A stretch of 64,000 nucleotides of DNA, taken from Nephrocerus scutellatus. Lineage: Eukaryota > Arthropoda > Insecta > Diptera > Pipunculidae. Numbering within the stretch: the stretch's first letter is position 1; each line of letters begins with the position of its first letter. A program made the position numbers and the translations under genes. The DNA lies in contig OX352761.1 in assembly GCA_947095585.1 (NCBI GenBank), positions 94,693,333 through 94,757,332 of the forward strand. The letters run 5' to 3'. The notes beneath the pieces are model-generated. The model searched no databases and was not told where the DNA came from. It saw nothing but the letters and a program-made list of their open reading frames with translations. Of the stretch, positions 11,690 to 24,600 are shown one piece after another.

Positions 11690-11995
11690 ATAAAGAGCCA
11701 GGAAAGTGGAGTTTATCTTGCGAGTTAGAACCTTGAAGAACGAGGCGGTAGCCGAGTGCGGCCATCTAACGAGCACGATGAGCACTTTTCTGCGAGTAAG
11801 TACGCTATTTTTCACACGGCCAAAAAGGATTTTTCTGCTAAAATGGTTATGCGCAATGCAGAATTACTCTGGGAATGTGTTCGTTGTGACTACAGCAAAT
11901 AACAAAAGTTAACTCGCTAGTGTGTATAAGGGCTACTTTCGAAGCTAGGTTATAAGGTATGAAACAGTCGCTTTCGTCTATGGGCGTGTGAAAAG
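11690..11995 (+). repeat. Dispersed repeat D1, copy 2
   Basis: Second copy of the repeat at 4585-4835, same orientation. It carries an extra block around 11715-11775 (containing gcggtagccgagtgcggcc, which resembles a Pol III A box) that copy 1 lacks. Confidence 0.75.
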
Positions 11996-12642
11996 ACTAC
12001 CGCACTTTTTTAATGTCATAAACGCACACAGCCAGGTCATAGAGCACTCATCTAATGTGAGATTGACTTGACAAACAAATGTCGATCGTCACACATCGGC
12101 ACAATAAGGAAATGCTAATTGTCAATCGAAAAAATGTCAGCCTTCCTTTTGTTGGCGGAACTTTTCTCGATATCGAAATAGGTGGCGGAAAAGTATCATG
12201 TTTGGTGATTCCAAATTCACGATATCGTGTAAAAATTGTTTCACGCTTTCGCGGCGGAAATCATGATAGGGCTCCTGCTAATTTTTTCTAACATGGCTAT
12301 AGTCGAAAACCACTTTTAAACAAAACTTTTCGAAGGCAACTGTTGCTAATGTTTGCAGTCGCTTTTGAAGTGTCGTACTCTGGATAAAATCAATATAGAT
12401 CAAAGATCAACATAATGCCGGTTATCAATCGCTAAGTTTGCTGACAGACTAGAACTAAAGTCTATAACTGAAAATAGTACTTTGTATATGCTCTTCCGAC
12501 TGGTTGTCTCTTAAGATTTTTAATTTATTTCTGTTATAATTTTATTTATTTTTATTTTTCATAATTTCCTTAAGTAAAAAACGACGCAAATCAATATACA
12601 TTATAAAAAATTACTCAAGGCTAATTAATTTATACTGACGAC
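11996..12642. other. Intergenic, 3' flank of Epg5
   Basis: The right end must carry the Epg5 3' UTR. On the minus strand I see several AT-rich candidates but no decisive polyadenylation signal. A frame at 12079-12291 has no recognisable domain. Confidence 0.4.
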
Positions 12643-15600
12643 TTAGCTTAACAACTTAAAATCAAAATTCCAAATCTCTGGAATAGTCGTGAGAATATGA
12701 TCGTTATAAAATAGAGCTATGGTGCGGCAGATCATATGTGGGACATCACGAACATTTGGAAATTTATTCTCGTTGATAATAGCAATCGCTTTGACAATCA
12801 ACAGTTTTACGTCCACAAATTTCTTGTTCGCTAGCAATGCAGTTATATCGTTAAGACATCTAACGTATTCTTGATTTAGTTGTTGACTACTTGAGCTATT
12901 AAGAAAGAAAAAACCACAAGAATGCAAAAAATAAAACTTGTTTTACATGTATGCAGAGTTAGAAAATACCTTGTGTCAGGAAACAAGGAGAAGATGATGC
13001 ACGACAAACAGCGTGTTAGAACTTTTCGTCTGAATTGAACAAAAAAACAGATAAGTTGTTAACTAAATGGAAAGCTTATATCTCACTTATTCGTTATGCC
13101 ATCTTTTTTTAACCCTATAACGCCTAGCAGTCCCTCGCCCCATCCTTCAGCTTGTGTGGACAGTACATGGAAATGTCGTGCTAACATGAGTAGTGGCTTC
13201 TTGGCATTCTCCGACTCGGAAAGAAATTTACAACCCCGTGAAATAATAATGCCCCAAACAATTGCTATTCGGGGCTCCGTCAAATTGCTGGAAAAAGAAA
13301 CACTCGATAGCCGTAATGCAAAAATTAATAAAACTATTCAGACTAACTTTGTTTTCACATTTTCCAGTAGTTGGCACTGATCCTGCAAGAAAGTTATCTT
13401 TTCCCCCAAACTTTGCAGCGTTTCAATTTGGTAACAAATAAACACATGCAGTATGAAAAAATGTTGCCCGTTTATAATTGGCATCAACTTGAGCTTATCA
13501 AATGCCATTTGCAACGATTGTATTAACGAATTCCAGGACGGTACATGGGACTCTTTGTTTTCATCTGGTAAAAATGGATAAATGAATTAATAAAATTGAG
13601 CATACCAGCACAGATACGCTACCTGATGTACGGAAATAATTAGCAATGGTTGCTTCGATAAGTTTGTAGATACCAGCGATAAACGCCTTCGAATGACCAG
13701 TGGCATTTAAAGTACTACACATTAGAACATTGCCAGGTGTACATGGTGCCTGCCATTCTATCATGGTATCAATGAAAAAACTAAGCACATCATGAAATAG
13801 TATTAGGTAAACGAAGACCAATATTTCGTCAGTACTAAACTTACTTGGAAGTCTCTTCAATTTGCGTCTGCATGGGCACAATAATTTCTATCATAAAGTT
13901 TAAAGCTTCACGTTCTTGTGCTTCCCTAGACTTGCTCACTCCAGCGACCGCCTTATCCATCATATTCAGTAGATCTACGAACGCTGCTTTAAAAGCTTTT
14001 GAACCCTCTTTTGTAGCCAATAAGTTGTGGTGTTTTGCTGCGCACATCCTTAGTAAACGCACATACGATCGCGTATAGAGGATACGTTTTGCTGTCGCAT
14101 TGCTTATCGGTCCGGTTTGTAGACGCTCTGGCCACATTGCACAGGAAACTTTTAGCAAACTATAAGTTCGTAAAAAAAAGCATTTAAAAAAAATTAACGG
14201 ATTATTTTGTGTATTTTTGCACTTACTCTAGAACAGCTCGATCAGCATAGTTGGTTTCTGAGGGCAGTTGCAAAAGGATCACCGACTCCAAAGAACTAAG
14301 ATACCATTTAAAAATATTCTCCAATTCTGTGTAGTCAACCAGATGCCATGGAAAATGTATGGCATCTTCTAGAATTTTGTGTGTATTCGGGTGCATATGA
14401 ATGTTCGGTTCGTAGGAAATTCTTATGAAAATAGACAGTAGACGCGAGACAATATGCGACTGTATTTTTGGCTGCCATTTTGGTAGAAATTCTTTGATCC
14501 ATGAATTCCAATCGATCCGTATATATATGTGACCCAATAAAGAGTGCGATTCCGGAATGAACTGGGTGCGAAATATTTGTAAAAATCATGTATTTTGTTT
14601 GGAAATTGTTCTGGAGTTAAAAAATTTGGAGTAGATAGCATGCTGTAACGAACATATTATAATTTGTTTCACTGTATATGTTAAATTCGGAGATTTTTAT
14701 ATGTATTTACATAAATGATGGGCTCGCATTAAGCAAACCCATGGACATAAAGTTAAAAATGTATATTATAACAACTTTAATAATTTGTAGAAGTGTGTAA
14801 ATCTATGAAGGCGTGAAATCTGACCGTTCGAGTCCGTTTTGCCCTTTGCCGTTTGCTCCCACGTGGAGTAAAGACAATGAGGAAAATTCTTTCTTACCTG
14901 CTGTAAGCTGTCGTAGAGAAGATCGATGTAATTTGGAAGCGGTTTAAAAAGTTCCCAAGGTAGTTGCGCTATACCTTCATGGATAGGTGCCCGAACGTGT
15001 TGTTCTATGTTGGTGACAGCAAAATGGTGGATATACCACCCGAATATGTGGCCCAAAATTGTTTGTGAAACTTAACAAAGAAACAATAACATAGTTTAGT
15101 AATAAAATATATAGCAGAGAATATAATTTATATCATGCCTGGCAAATTCTCCAGGACGAAGGTAATCGTATCGATTAGAGGGCGAATGATTATTTTACTA
15201 GTATTTGCATGTATTGCACTCCAGGGAAGAAGAACATTGCCGTTTTCTGTCATCTGACGTATCCAGTTAGCTGCTGGCTGTTGAATTGTTTGACTAGTAT
15301 ATGTAATTAGCCACGGCGAGTACATATCAATGATGGTTCCGAAAATATAGTCGCTTACTGTAAGAAGAGTATAAAACTTAGACAGACACTTCACTTAATC
15401 CATGCCACCACCACTCTGCTCACTTTGATCAGCTAGTAAATCCTGATAGGAACAAATGGCTGCAATCACCACAACATGACCGAAACATGAAAACCAAATG
15501 GACAATGGCTGACAGTACTCCTTGTGCTTAGGATAAAGGCCATGGAGACCATGCTGTAGTCGCTCCTTTTGAAAGTGCCTTGCGAAAAGTCCAACTGTTT

Positions 15601-18600
15601 CAACTGCCTGTAATACCAGAGAATTAGCCATAGCTTTTCGCAATTTTCGTTAAAACTTACTCCTTTAATGCTGAAAAGATTTTGCCTGCGGGCAAAATCG
15701 ATTGATATTTCCTGGATTTTCAGAGGCGGGGTATCTAAATCCATTGGCTCACAGTTAAATTGTTTCAGCAGCCCATTCATTAGATCCAGCAGTATCAATG
15801 GCCTAAACTTTTGTTCAGAAATGCGATTCAAAACTAATTGCATAACCTCGCCATAATGTTCAGGAAAATCATAGCTAAATATGTGCACCAAGTGACGACG
15901 GAAAATATCTTGCAACAACTTTGAGTCAGGCTGATTCCAACATTCCAAACCGAACGAAATCAATTGCAATAATTGATTTATATCGGCCAACTTTGGACGA
16001 AACGTTTCTAGCCAAACAACTAAGTCGAACTGAATGAACGAATTTGGATTTCAACCACAGTAACCTGAAGCAGTAAAGAAAGAATTGCTTACCTTAGACA
16101 AAAGTACAAACAGAATTTTACTATCACAGCGTTTCATGTTCGAATCAATGAGAAATTTGTATAAATTAATAAAACACTCCGGCTTGGTGCGGTAAGGCAC
16201 AAAGACGCCTGCCAAAATTTCCAGTAGGTCTGGTCGCTCTAAGGCTAACTTTAAAACACGTAGTCCCAAGAATTCTTGGTTTTCTTCGATGAAAACCTGA
16301 AAAAAGTATGCACATTATTTAGATGTTGCAACATTAAGAAATACGTACCCCTAGTTCCAACACCATCCGACTACAAAAGTTACTAGTGGTCGGAAATTTC
16401 ATCAGCATCTCCTTCATCATATCAGCGATATAAAAAAATAGTTGCTCACCATTTCTTCTTGTTAACTCTGATTGTTCGGAATTCGTCATTCGGGTGGTTA
16501 TCAAATACCTGCAAAAGTACAATATAGTTAGCAGTGAACCGCGAGGACACAAACTCATATCTACCTTATTTGGGTTTCCAATTGCACAATACTCTTTGAA
16601 AGATCATCCACATCACTGCTAAGGGTTGATTCGACCAGCTCGTCATGACGTTCTCGATACCCTCGAATTCTCCTGTCGATAACATTATCTTTATGTATTG
16701 CCTCAAACTGAAAATCGAATTATTTTGGGGTAATGTTGAATTAGTAAGCGAATTAAAATGAATTCGTTCTAAAACAGAATCTTCGTAGATCTTCAAAAAA
16801 TATATATTTACATGGACAACAAGCACTTTGCTTGAGTGAAATAGGCAGTTGCATTCTGCCTCTCAACTAAGTCTATATTCGGGCTTACTGTCAAGTTTTG
16901 AAATTGCTTTGCCAAGCTCTGTATTTCTGCATCATTACGATAGACAAATATTAAAAATACTACACATGTAGATAAATTCATACGCTGTACAAAGCATTAT
17001 ACAGATGTGATTCATCCCAAACCAAAAAAGTGGTCGTAAAGAACTAATAATTTGAAACCGGCTACAAACGTGAGGAATGTAGTAAAATTATATATTCGGC
17101 GCGACGGACCATTGCGGTCCAAGTCCTTGCTTTTCACAACCATTTGTGTTGAGCATGTATATTTTTGCACATAAATGTAGGGGACCTACAGGTTAATACG
17201 GGATCCGAACGGCGAATTGAGAAGCTTTCCGTGACAAGTTATTACTCTCGGACGTTTGTCAGACTTTCGCGAGAGTTGGGACATCGTGAAAAATATTTTT
17301 TGGTGTTACTGGGATTCGAACCACGAACCCTCTGCTCAGAAGTCCATGCTCTTATCCACTGAGCCACGGCGCCCACAATGTAATATGTAATACAGGCAAA
17401 ACGCCACAGAATTTTTATTTTCCGATGAATTTTATTGAATCAAAGTAAAAAATGTTCACAATTATTTAAATATTCGAATTGCATTTGCAGTTTTCGATTT
17501 GGCCACCCTTAGCCTTAGATTGTAGCCTTCAAACGGCCGACAAAGCTATTGCATGCAGCACAAAAGTGGCTCTGCGGTATTATGGCCCATTCCCGGCGAA
17601 GCGCTTGCTTGAGATGATCGACACTTTGATATTTTTTTGTCCCAACCTTGCTCTTCAAAATACCCCAAACCGAGAAATCTAGCGGATTTTCATCCGGTGA
17701 ATTTGGTGGCCATTGGGCAGTGGAAATGAAATGGCAGCGGAACGTTGTATTTCAGCCAATCTGGATTGACGCGCGCTTTATGACTAGGCGCCGAGTCCTG
17801 TTAAAATGTCCAGGCTCTGCGGCCGAAATGTTTTTATGCCAAAGGCTTCAACGCTCCATCCAACACATGTTCCCGATAAATGTGAGCATTTATCTTGATG
17901 CCACGGTCCAAAAAAACGAGCGGTGAACGGCTTTCGGCCGTTACGGCGGCCCAAACCATCACAATCGGCGGCGCTTGGTTTCGATTGGCAATCCGTTGGT
18001 CGAAATTTTCAGTAAAACGACCGGGAAAGTAAATCCGGTCGCTTTGCTTGTTCACATATTGCTCAATAACGAACGGTGACTCATCGGAGAACACCAAATT
18101 CGGCAAATCGCCACTTTCGTGCAAGCGTAACAACTCCTTTGCTCTTTCCACTCTAACTCTTTTTTGAGCATCGGTGAGACCATGCGTTTTTGGAATTTCA
18201 AGGCCTTTAGTCCAAGATGATCTTTCAATATGTGCTGCATCCGTTCGAGCGAAATGTTCGCCTCACGAGCCATTTTTCTGCCGCTACGGCGCGGATTCCG
18301 AGCCAATTTGGCCTTCACCTTTCGAATGATATCCGGCGATGTTGCAGTGCGTTTCTGTGCACCACCATGGCGTTTTGCAATGCTGCCAGTATCGTTATAA
18401 CGATTTATGGTGCGATACACAAACATTTTATTCACAAGCGGATGTTTTAACTGGTTAACAATCTGCGGCTGTGGTTTTCCAGTCAAATACAGAGCAATCA
18501 CACTATTACGCTTGAATTCCATTGCGGATAACGTTTTTTCTGAATATTTCCCCACTGAAATGCTTGTAACAATGGAATGAACTGTCTTTAGTATAAATTT

Positions 18601-21600
18601 GAGCGCTCTGTCATCACTGGTTCAATGACAGTCTGAAGTTGGTAACACTTCGTGTCAGTCACCCGGTGTTCGATGTTTATTTCATTTTAATTTTAATAAA
18701 GGGTATAGCCCACCTTAGCCGAGGCGCAAGTCATTCAGGGAGTTCTCCTTTGGCAATAAAGTTATGTATAAAAAAACCCATAAAAATTAAAATTTTTTAT
18801 GTAAATTCTCTAATAGGTGATGCATATGTTTTTAAAATTTGAAGGAAATCGGGCTAATATTTAAAAATGGTCTCGAATTTTTTTTTACAAAAAGTGTTGT
18901 CCATCGGAGATACACATGTGTATAAAATTTGAAGAAAATCGGGTTAATTTTTTGAAAAAATGTGTATTGGCCCTCACGACTCCGGGTCACCAAAATTTGT
19001 ACAAAAAGTGTTGTGCAACGTAGAACTTCATGTCTTTGATTGTTAGGTGTTATTTCCTTATGCGCCTATCCGATGGAAAAAAATTAATTTTACTGAAAGC
19101 GATACTACCTACGGTTCTATAACAAAAACGTACAACAACTTTATTTCTAAGCTCAACTCGCAATTTGAAATGGATGATGAATTTTACATCAATCATCGTA
19201 ATCAACTTTTTTTACTGACATAATCAATCACTGATACCAGGTATAAGAGAAAACCTGGGATGGAAGGATCCAAGGAAAATAGCATTGCATTAACTCACTA
19301 ACCTTGCACATAATTTTAGCCGGCTTTACACATATTAAAGTGAAATCCAGAATATTGCACGACTTGAATATTACTTCGTTGTAGGGAAAATTCTTGTAAA
19401 GCTCCGTGATAATATCCTTGAAAGTGCGATTTAGCGAATTTAATTCAGAAGTATGGAAGTGAAATTTTCTAAAAAAAAATGATAAAAAAAACATTTTACA
19501 ATTTTTTAACACGCTTTTCCCTTTTCAATATACTTACTTAGCTGATGTCTCAAGAGTTTTTAAATAAGCCAACATTATGTTGATGTTATTGAATTTTTTG
19601 CTGTCTTCGTTTGGCGGTGGCTTTCTCCACTGTGGCGGTTCAAGTGGTTTATCATAGGAAAGTAACTGATTTTTAATTCGTACAATTGGCGTTGTCCGTG
19701 ACCTCGGATGAAGTACATTTCGTGCAAGCTTTGTTGACTTTGAGCGGAAACATTTTCGTGCCCATAACTCCGCTTGGTGCTTTTGTTCCTTTCGGATAAG
19801 CGGAAGGTATAAGAATTCTGTCCAGTGGTGCTGCAAAATAGAACTTATTAATTTTAATAGAAAAAAGTACTTACATTTCTTCAGTTTACCACATTGCCAT
19901 TTAGTATTTCTTTCAGTTTTTCCGTATTATATTGCAGTGGAAAATTCTGCTGATCTTTGGAAAGTTTATTTATTGAAGTCTCCTCCAGCCATAGTGAATA
20001 TGTTTTCATCATTCTGGAGAGCAAAGATTGGCTTAACTGTTTGAACTAAATTATGGAAAAAATTACTTGGAGCAATTGCAAAAAAAGCAACTTAGTTCCT
20101 CATCTACAGCATGATTTGTGGCTTCTCTGGTAAAGTAGCTCTCGGCCGCTTTAAGATTTGTTTTTATTTTCTTCATAAGTGGAACGTTGAATTCATAGAA
20201 TTTGTCGGATACGCCATAGGTGTGCTGAAAGCTAATAGCCTCAATTGTATATCAAATATTTTCACAAAAGAAATATTCAATTATACCCGTACCTTTCCTC
20301 TTCGTAGTGCAGAGGGACTCTGGCTAAATATAGTTCGAAAAATTGTTGATTAATAAGTGGAAACACCGGGTGGCTTACTTCCATTGTTGCAATTAAATTT
20401 GCATATTTGTAAATTACAAGCATATGCGGTGCAAAAGACGGAATTTTTATTATTGAAGCGGTTTTCTGATGGTTAAAGCGATATATTTATTACTTCAATG
20501 CACTACTAAAGGTTGTGATGTCCAAGTCCTTACCTTAAGAATGATTTCGAAATTATTTTTTCCATTATCTAATACTATCTGACGTAGAAATTCAGGCCAC
20601 AAGTTTGCTTCTTGTGTTTTAAATTCAATTTCTAACTGAACCAGAGCCATCCATCCAGTAAGTGGCGATAGCGTTGGGATTCGTGTTTGATTTGAGCCTA
20701 GAAGCATCTTAAAAGTGGACAACTTATTGTTGCCTTTCCATTCGTCACAATCCTTGAAGTAACTATTATTATTAAATATAGAAAATTGAAAAAAAATGCA
20801 TACTTTATAATAAACTCGAAAATACTCTAAAGAACTCTGACGTGCATCAGGAAATTGATAGGCCACTTTTAGAATTTTGTCTATTAAATATGTGACACTG
20901 GTATTTTGCCAGTTGGTGATATTTGTCAGGCTTTGCAGCCAAACGTTTACTAAGCCCAGTGGAGTTGAGAGTCCATACCTGTAGAATACCGTATTACAAA
21001 CTTAATAATTGCATGGAAATAAATCGCGCATTTACTTTGTGTAGTTTATTATTTGATTATGAATCATGTTGTTAAGCAGCTCAAGCACCGGTCCCATCAT
21101 ATTTGGATAGATCATGTCTTTTGCCATTTTCATATAGGTTCGATCTGAGTTAATCAGCGACACAAGGACCGAGTGAAAGCTGCAATTGAAAATAAGAAGG
21201 ATTTACTCAATTTCATTTATAATTCAAGAAAAGATGTCTACCTCTCACAATGTGCGAGGGTCTCAGGAGAGTCCAGAAACAGTGGTACAACCAACTCAAT
21301 ACATCTAATAACCGCTGCATACCGATAATCAGTAAGCAGTTGCTTCATCTGTTCGAATCCCTTTTGACAGATTAATGGAATTGAATGTCCCCAGAGGCTG
21401 ACCAATATTGAAATGTAAATCGCAAGTGAACGTTTCTCAGTGATACCCTGGTAAATGATATCGATGCGTTCAAGCTCTGGAACACTCATCAGCGCATCTG
21501 TTGGTCTCCGCAAAGTATTTCTGATCGACTCGACACTCTGATCCATCAGGTGTAATCGAAGAATAGAAACCATATTCCAGCACCAAGCGGTAAACTGTTC

Positions 21601-24600
21601 TTTCGTAGATTGTGTGCTATCTATGAGACTAGAAACATGTCGAAAACTGTCCGATAGGCCAGATATGCCGACAACTTCTGGAGCATGCTTCGTCAATGCC
21701 TCCGATACAAGAATAGCCATCCGCACATGAATGTTGTGCGGCAAATACAAGTGGCCATCAGAATCGAAGTCCCAGCTTAAATGGCTTATAACAATCCGAG
21801 CCATAGTATTAATTTGGCTTTTGTAGTCGTAATAAAGCAACCAATTCGAAAGAATTTCAAAGCTATCCATGCCCGGTTTCCAATTTTCAAGCGGTAATGA
21901 CTTAAAGAGGTATGTAGCATTTTCGATTTCACTAAGACGGATCTTCACTTGAAGTAGGATACATGATAAAAGATCCTCGTAGGCCAGTGTTAAATTTACC
22001 AACATATCTCGCGATGTTTTATAGCAGACGTCGCGAGTAGGCTCATTGATATATCCAATCTATACACAGCGGAACAAAAACAAGAAAAAATTTGTGCAAT
22101 ATATGCTTCCCGCGATATATTATATAAGTATTATATAAGATATAAGTTTCCCAAAACAGAATGCTTACATTAAAAATATGTAAACAAATTGTTTTAATCA
22201 GCTCCCAATCTTTGGCTTTGTCGCGCTCATTTGCCATTTCGTAGAACGCCTGCAGCAGGTAATATAAATCCTCATCCGATGAATCAGCAATCGCTATATT
22301 GAATTTTGTCCAAAAGTCAGTTGCATTATATTGCTCAACATAATCTAAAATGGAAATAGAAGGAATGATGTATCGATATATAATTTTACAACCACTTCGT
22401 ATTTATTTTTCGACTAGGTTCAGTTAGATCATTAACATCTACGCTGTGTTTTAAATACGGGGATACGGGGAAAAGGATGTTAACACCCATATGGTACAAC
22501 ATAATTGTACATTTTTATTCGTTGCACACTAGATATGGCCACGCCACTTACTTAGGAAGAGAGAAGGAAGGTAGCAGCTTGGATGGAAGTGTTTGGGAGT
22601 AAGAAATAAATTTCAGGAATGGTTTCATAAGGATCCCCCAAGCCGTTTAACTATCCGTCGACTGCATAAAAAAGTGTGCATACCGGGTCTGACTGTATGA
22701 GGCTGTAAAGGAAACAGTGGACGTCGAATAAGTATTCGAACGGAAGATAACATCAAAAATGTTGGCACAGCGTGGGCGTTAAGGAAAAGGAGGAGAAAAG
22801 AGGAGATGTCTGTGAGCTTGTGTTTTGAATGCCTGTGGATCATAGTGATGTGGCAAGACAGAGCTTGGCAGAGCATTCCACATACGTGTTGTACGGCTGA
22901 AGAATGAATCCCTGAATTTAACTAATGGGCTTGAGGGTAAACTGATGAGCATTTAGAGCGCCACAAGTATTGCGGTTGAATTCTAGGAGAGGTGGCATTC
23001 AGCTGGCTATTTCTCTTGAGCACCGCTGGTAGAAGAAGCGATAAAACAGTGACAAGCTGGAAACGTCCCTAAGGTGTTCAAGCGAATCTGTTGGTTTCGC
23101 TATATTTGCATCACCGATAAGTTTTATTGCGCGGTTTTGAATTCTATCTAGCTGATGCAAAGTAGTTTTAGGGGCACCAGACAAGATATGGCAATTGAAC
23201 TCAAGTTTAGGGCGAATAAAAGCCATGTATATAATAGCCAGATCAGAGGGAGTGAAATATTTCTTGCACCGGGACTTGCACTAGAAAACCTAAACATTTT
23301 GCATCATTTTTGGCGACGGTAAATATGTGGTCATTCTAACGAAGCTTGCCGTTAACGCACATATCGAGAATTGCGAGTTTATCAGTTTTCTCGATGCATG
23401 TGCCATTCATGGATAATGGCATTGGATTAGAATTCGCTTAGACGACATGAAACAGCATTGGGTTTTGGAAGCGTTCAATTCCATTTTGCTATGCTGCCCA
23501 GGTTTAACGTGCTTTACATACGTAGGTGTTTGAGTGGAGGTACATTCTCACACGAGTTGTGAGATTTTCAGTTTCTTCGATGCAAGTGCCATTCATGGAT
23601 AATGGCATGGGATTTAGGAAGCGCTTAGACGACAGGAGACAGCATTGCGTTTTGGAAGCGTTAAATTCTACTCGATTTTCTCCCAATTGTATTATGCTGT
23701 CTAGGTCAGAATTAAACGTGCTTAACATACGAAGTTGTTTGGACTTCCACATGAGAAGTGGAGGGACGTTCCTCAAACTTATATGAGAAGCTGAGAGTGG
23801 TGTCGTCAGCGAAAGAGTGAATTGGATTTAAAGTCACAGATAAGAGATCATTAATAAAATGAGCAGGAGTGTCGGGGACAAAACAGATTCCTGGGGAGCG
23901 CCAGCATTTAAGTAATGAACTTTAGACTTGAAACCATCCAATACAAATTGAATTGAGCGGGCCAAAAGATAGCTTCTAGAGCCCTGCGCGGATACGTTTT
24001 TTCGTATCCGCATCCGCAAAAAAAAAATAAAAAAAAAATCCGCATCTTGAAATCCGCATCCGCACTCATCCGCATCCGCAAAATTGATTTTTTTTACAAA
24101 ATTTGTTGTATTAACTCGCTTTTCTAATTTTTTAAATCAAATAAATAAGATCATATAAGTATAACATCTAAGTATAACAAAAAAAACACTTCATAAAAGT
24201 TCCGTAGTTTTCTTTTAATATCGTTGTTCTGTATAGTTCTGAATCTGTGAAATGTTATCAGAACAACGATATTACAAGATACCTAAGGAGCTTTTATGAC
24301 GGATTTTTTTTGTTATACTAAGAAGACTACTCGATCTAACTTACTTGATTTAAAAAATATATATTTTTTAAATTGGATAAATTTCAAAAAAGCTATCGCG
24401 AACTCGACCCGATGGTTTTTTTTTAGGAAAACGCAGCTATTAATTAACAAATTTGTAATTGAAAGTAAAAAAAACAATCTCGTTTGTCTTTTTTATGCTG
24501 AATTAACTATAAATTTCTCTCATATTGTTTCGTTAGTAAAATATATGTTATGTTATTGCAACCTTAAAGAAAGCAAAATTTGCAATTATTATGCATGCGG

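Noticed and set aside
13096..13380. 94-aa plus-strand ORF
   Set aside because: Overlaps an Epg5 exon on the opposite strand; no domain.
15466..15640. Continuation of Epg5 exon 23 past 15661
   Set aside because: The open frame continues, but a strong gtaagt donor at 15660 and an acceptor at 15608 give a frame (AVETVGLFARHF) that matches EPG5 better and joins the next exon in phase.
17300..17374. Functional tRNA gene
   Set aside because: A and B boxes are fine, but the 5' GGGCGCC has no pairing partner at the 3' acceptor position; interpreted as a SINE head.
20067..20107. Epg5 exon 15 extending to a donor at 20066
   Set aside because: It would leave an intron of only ~30 bp and a phase clash; the donor at 20107 gives a 71-bp intron and the correct phase.
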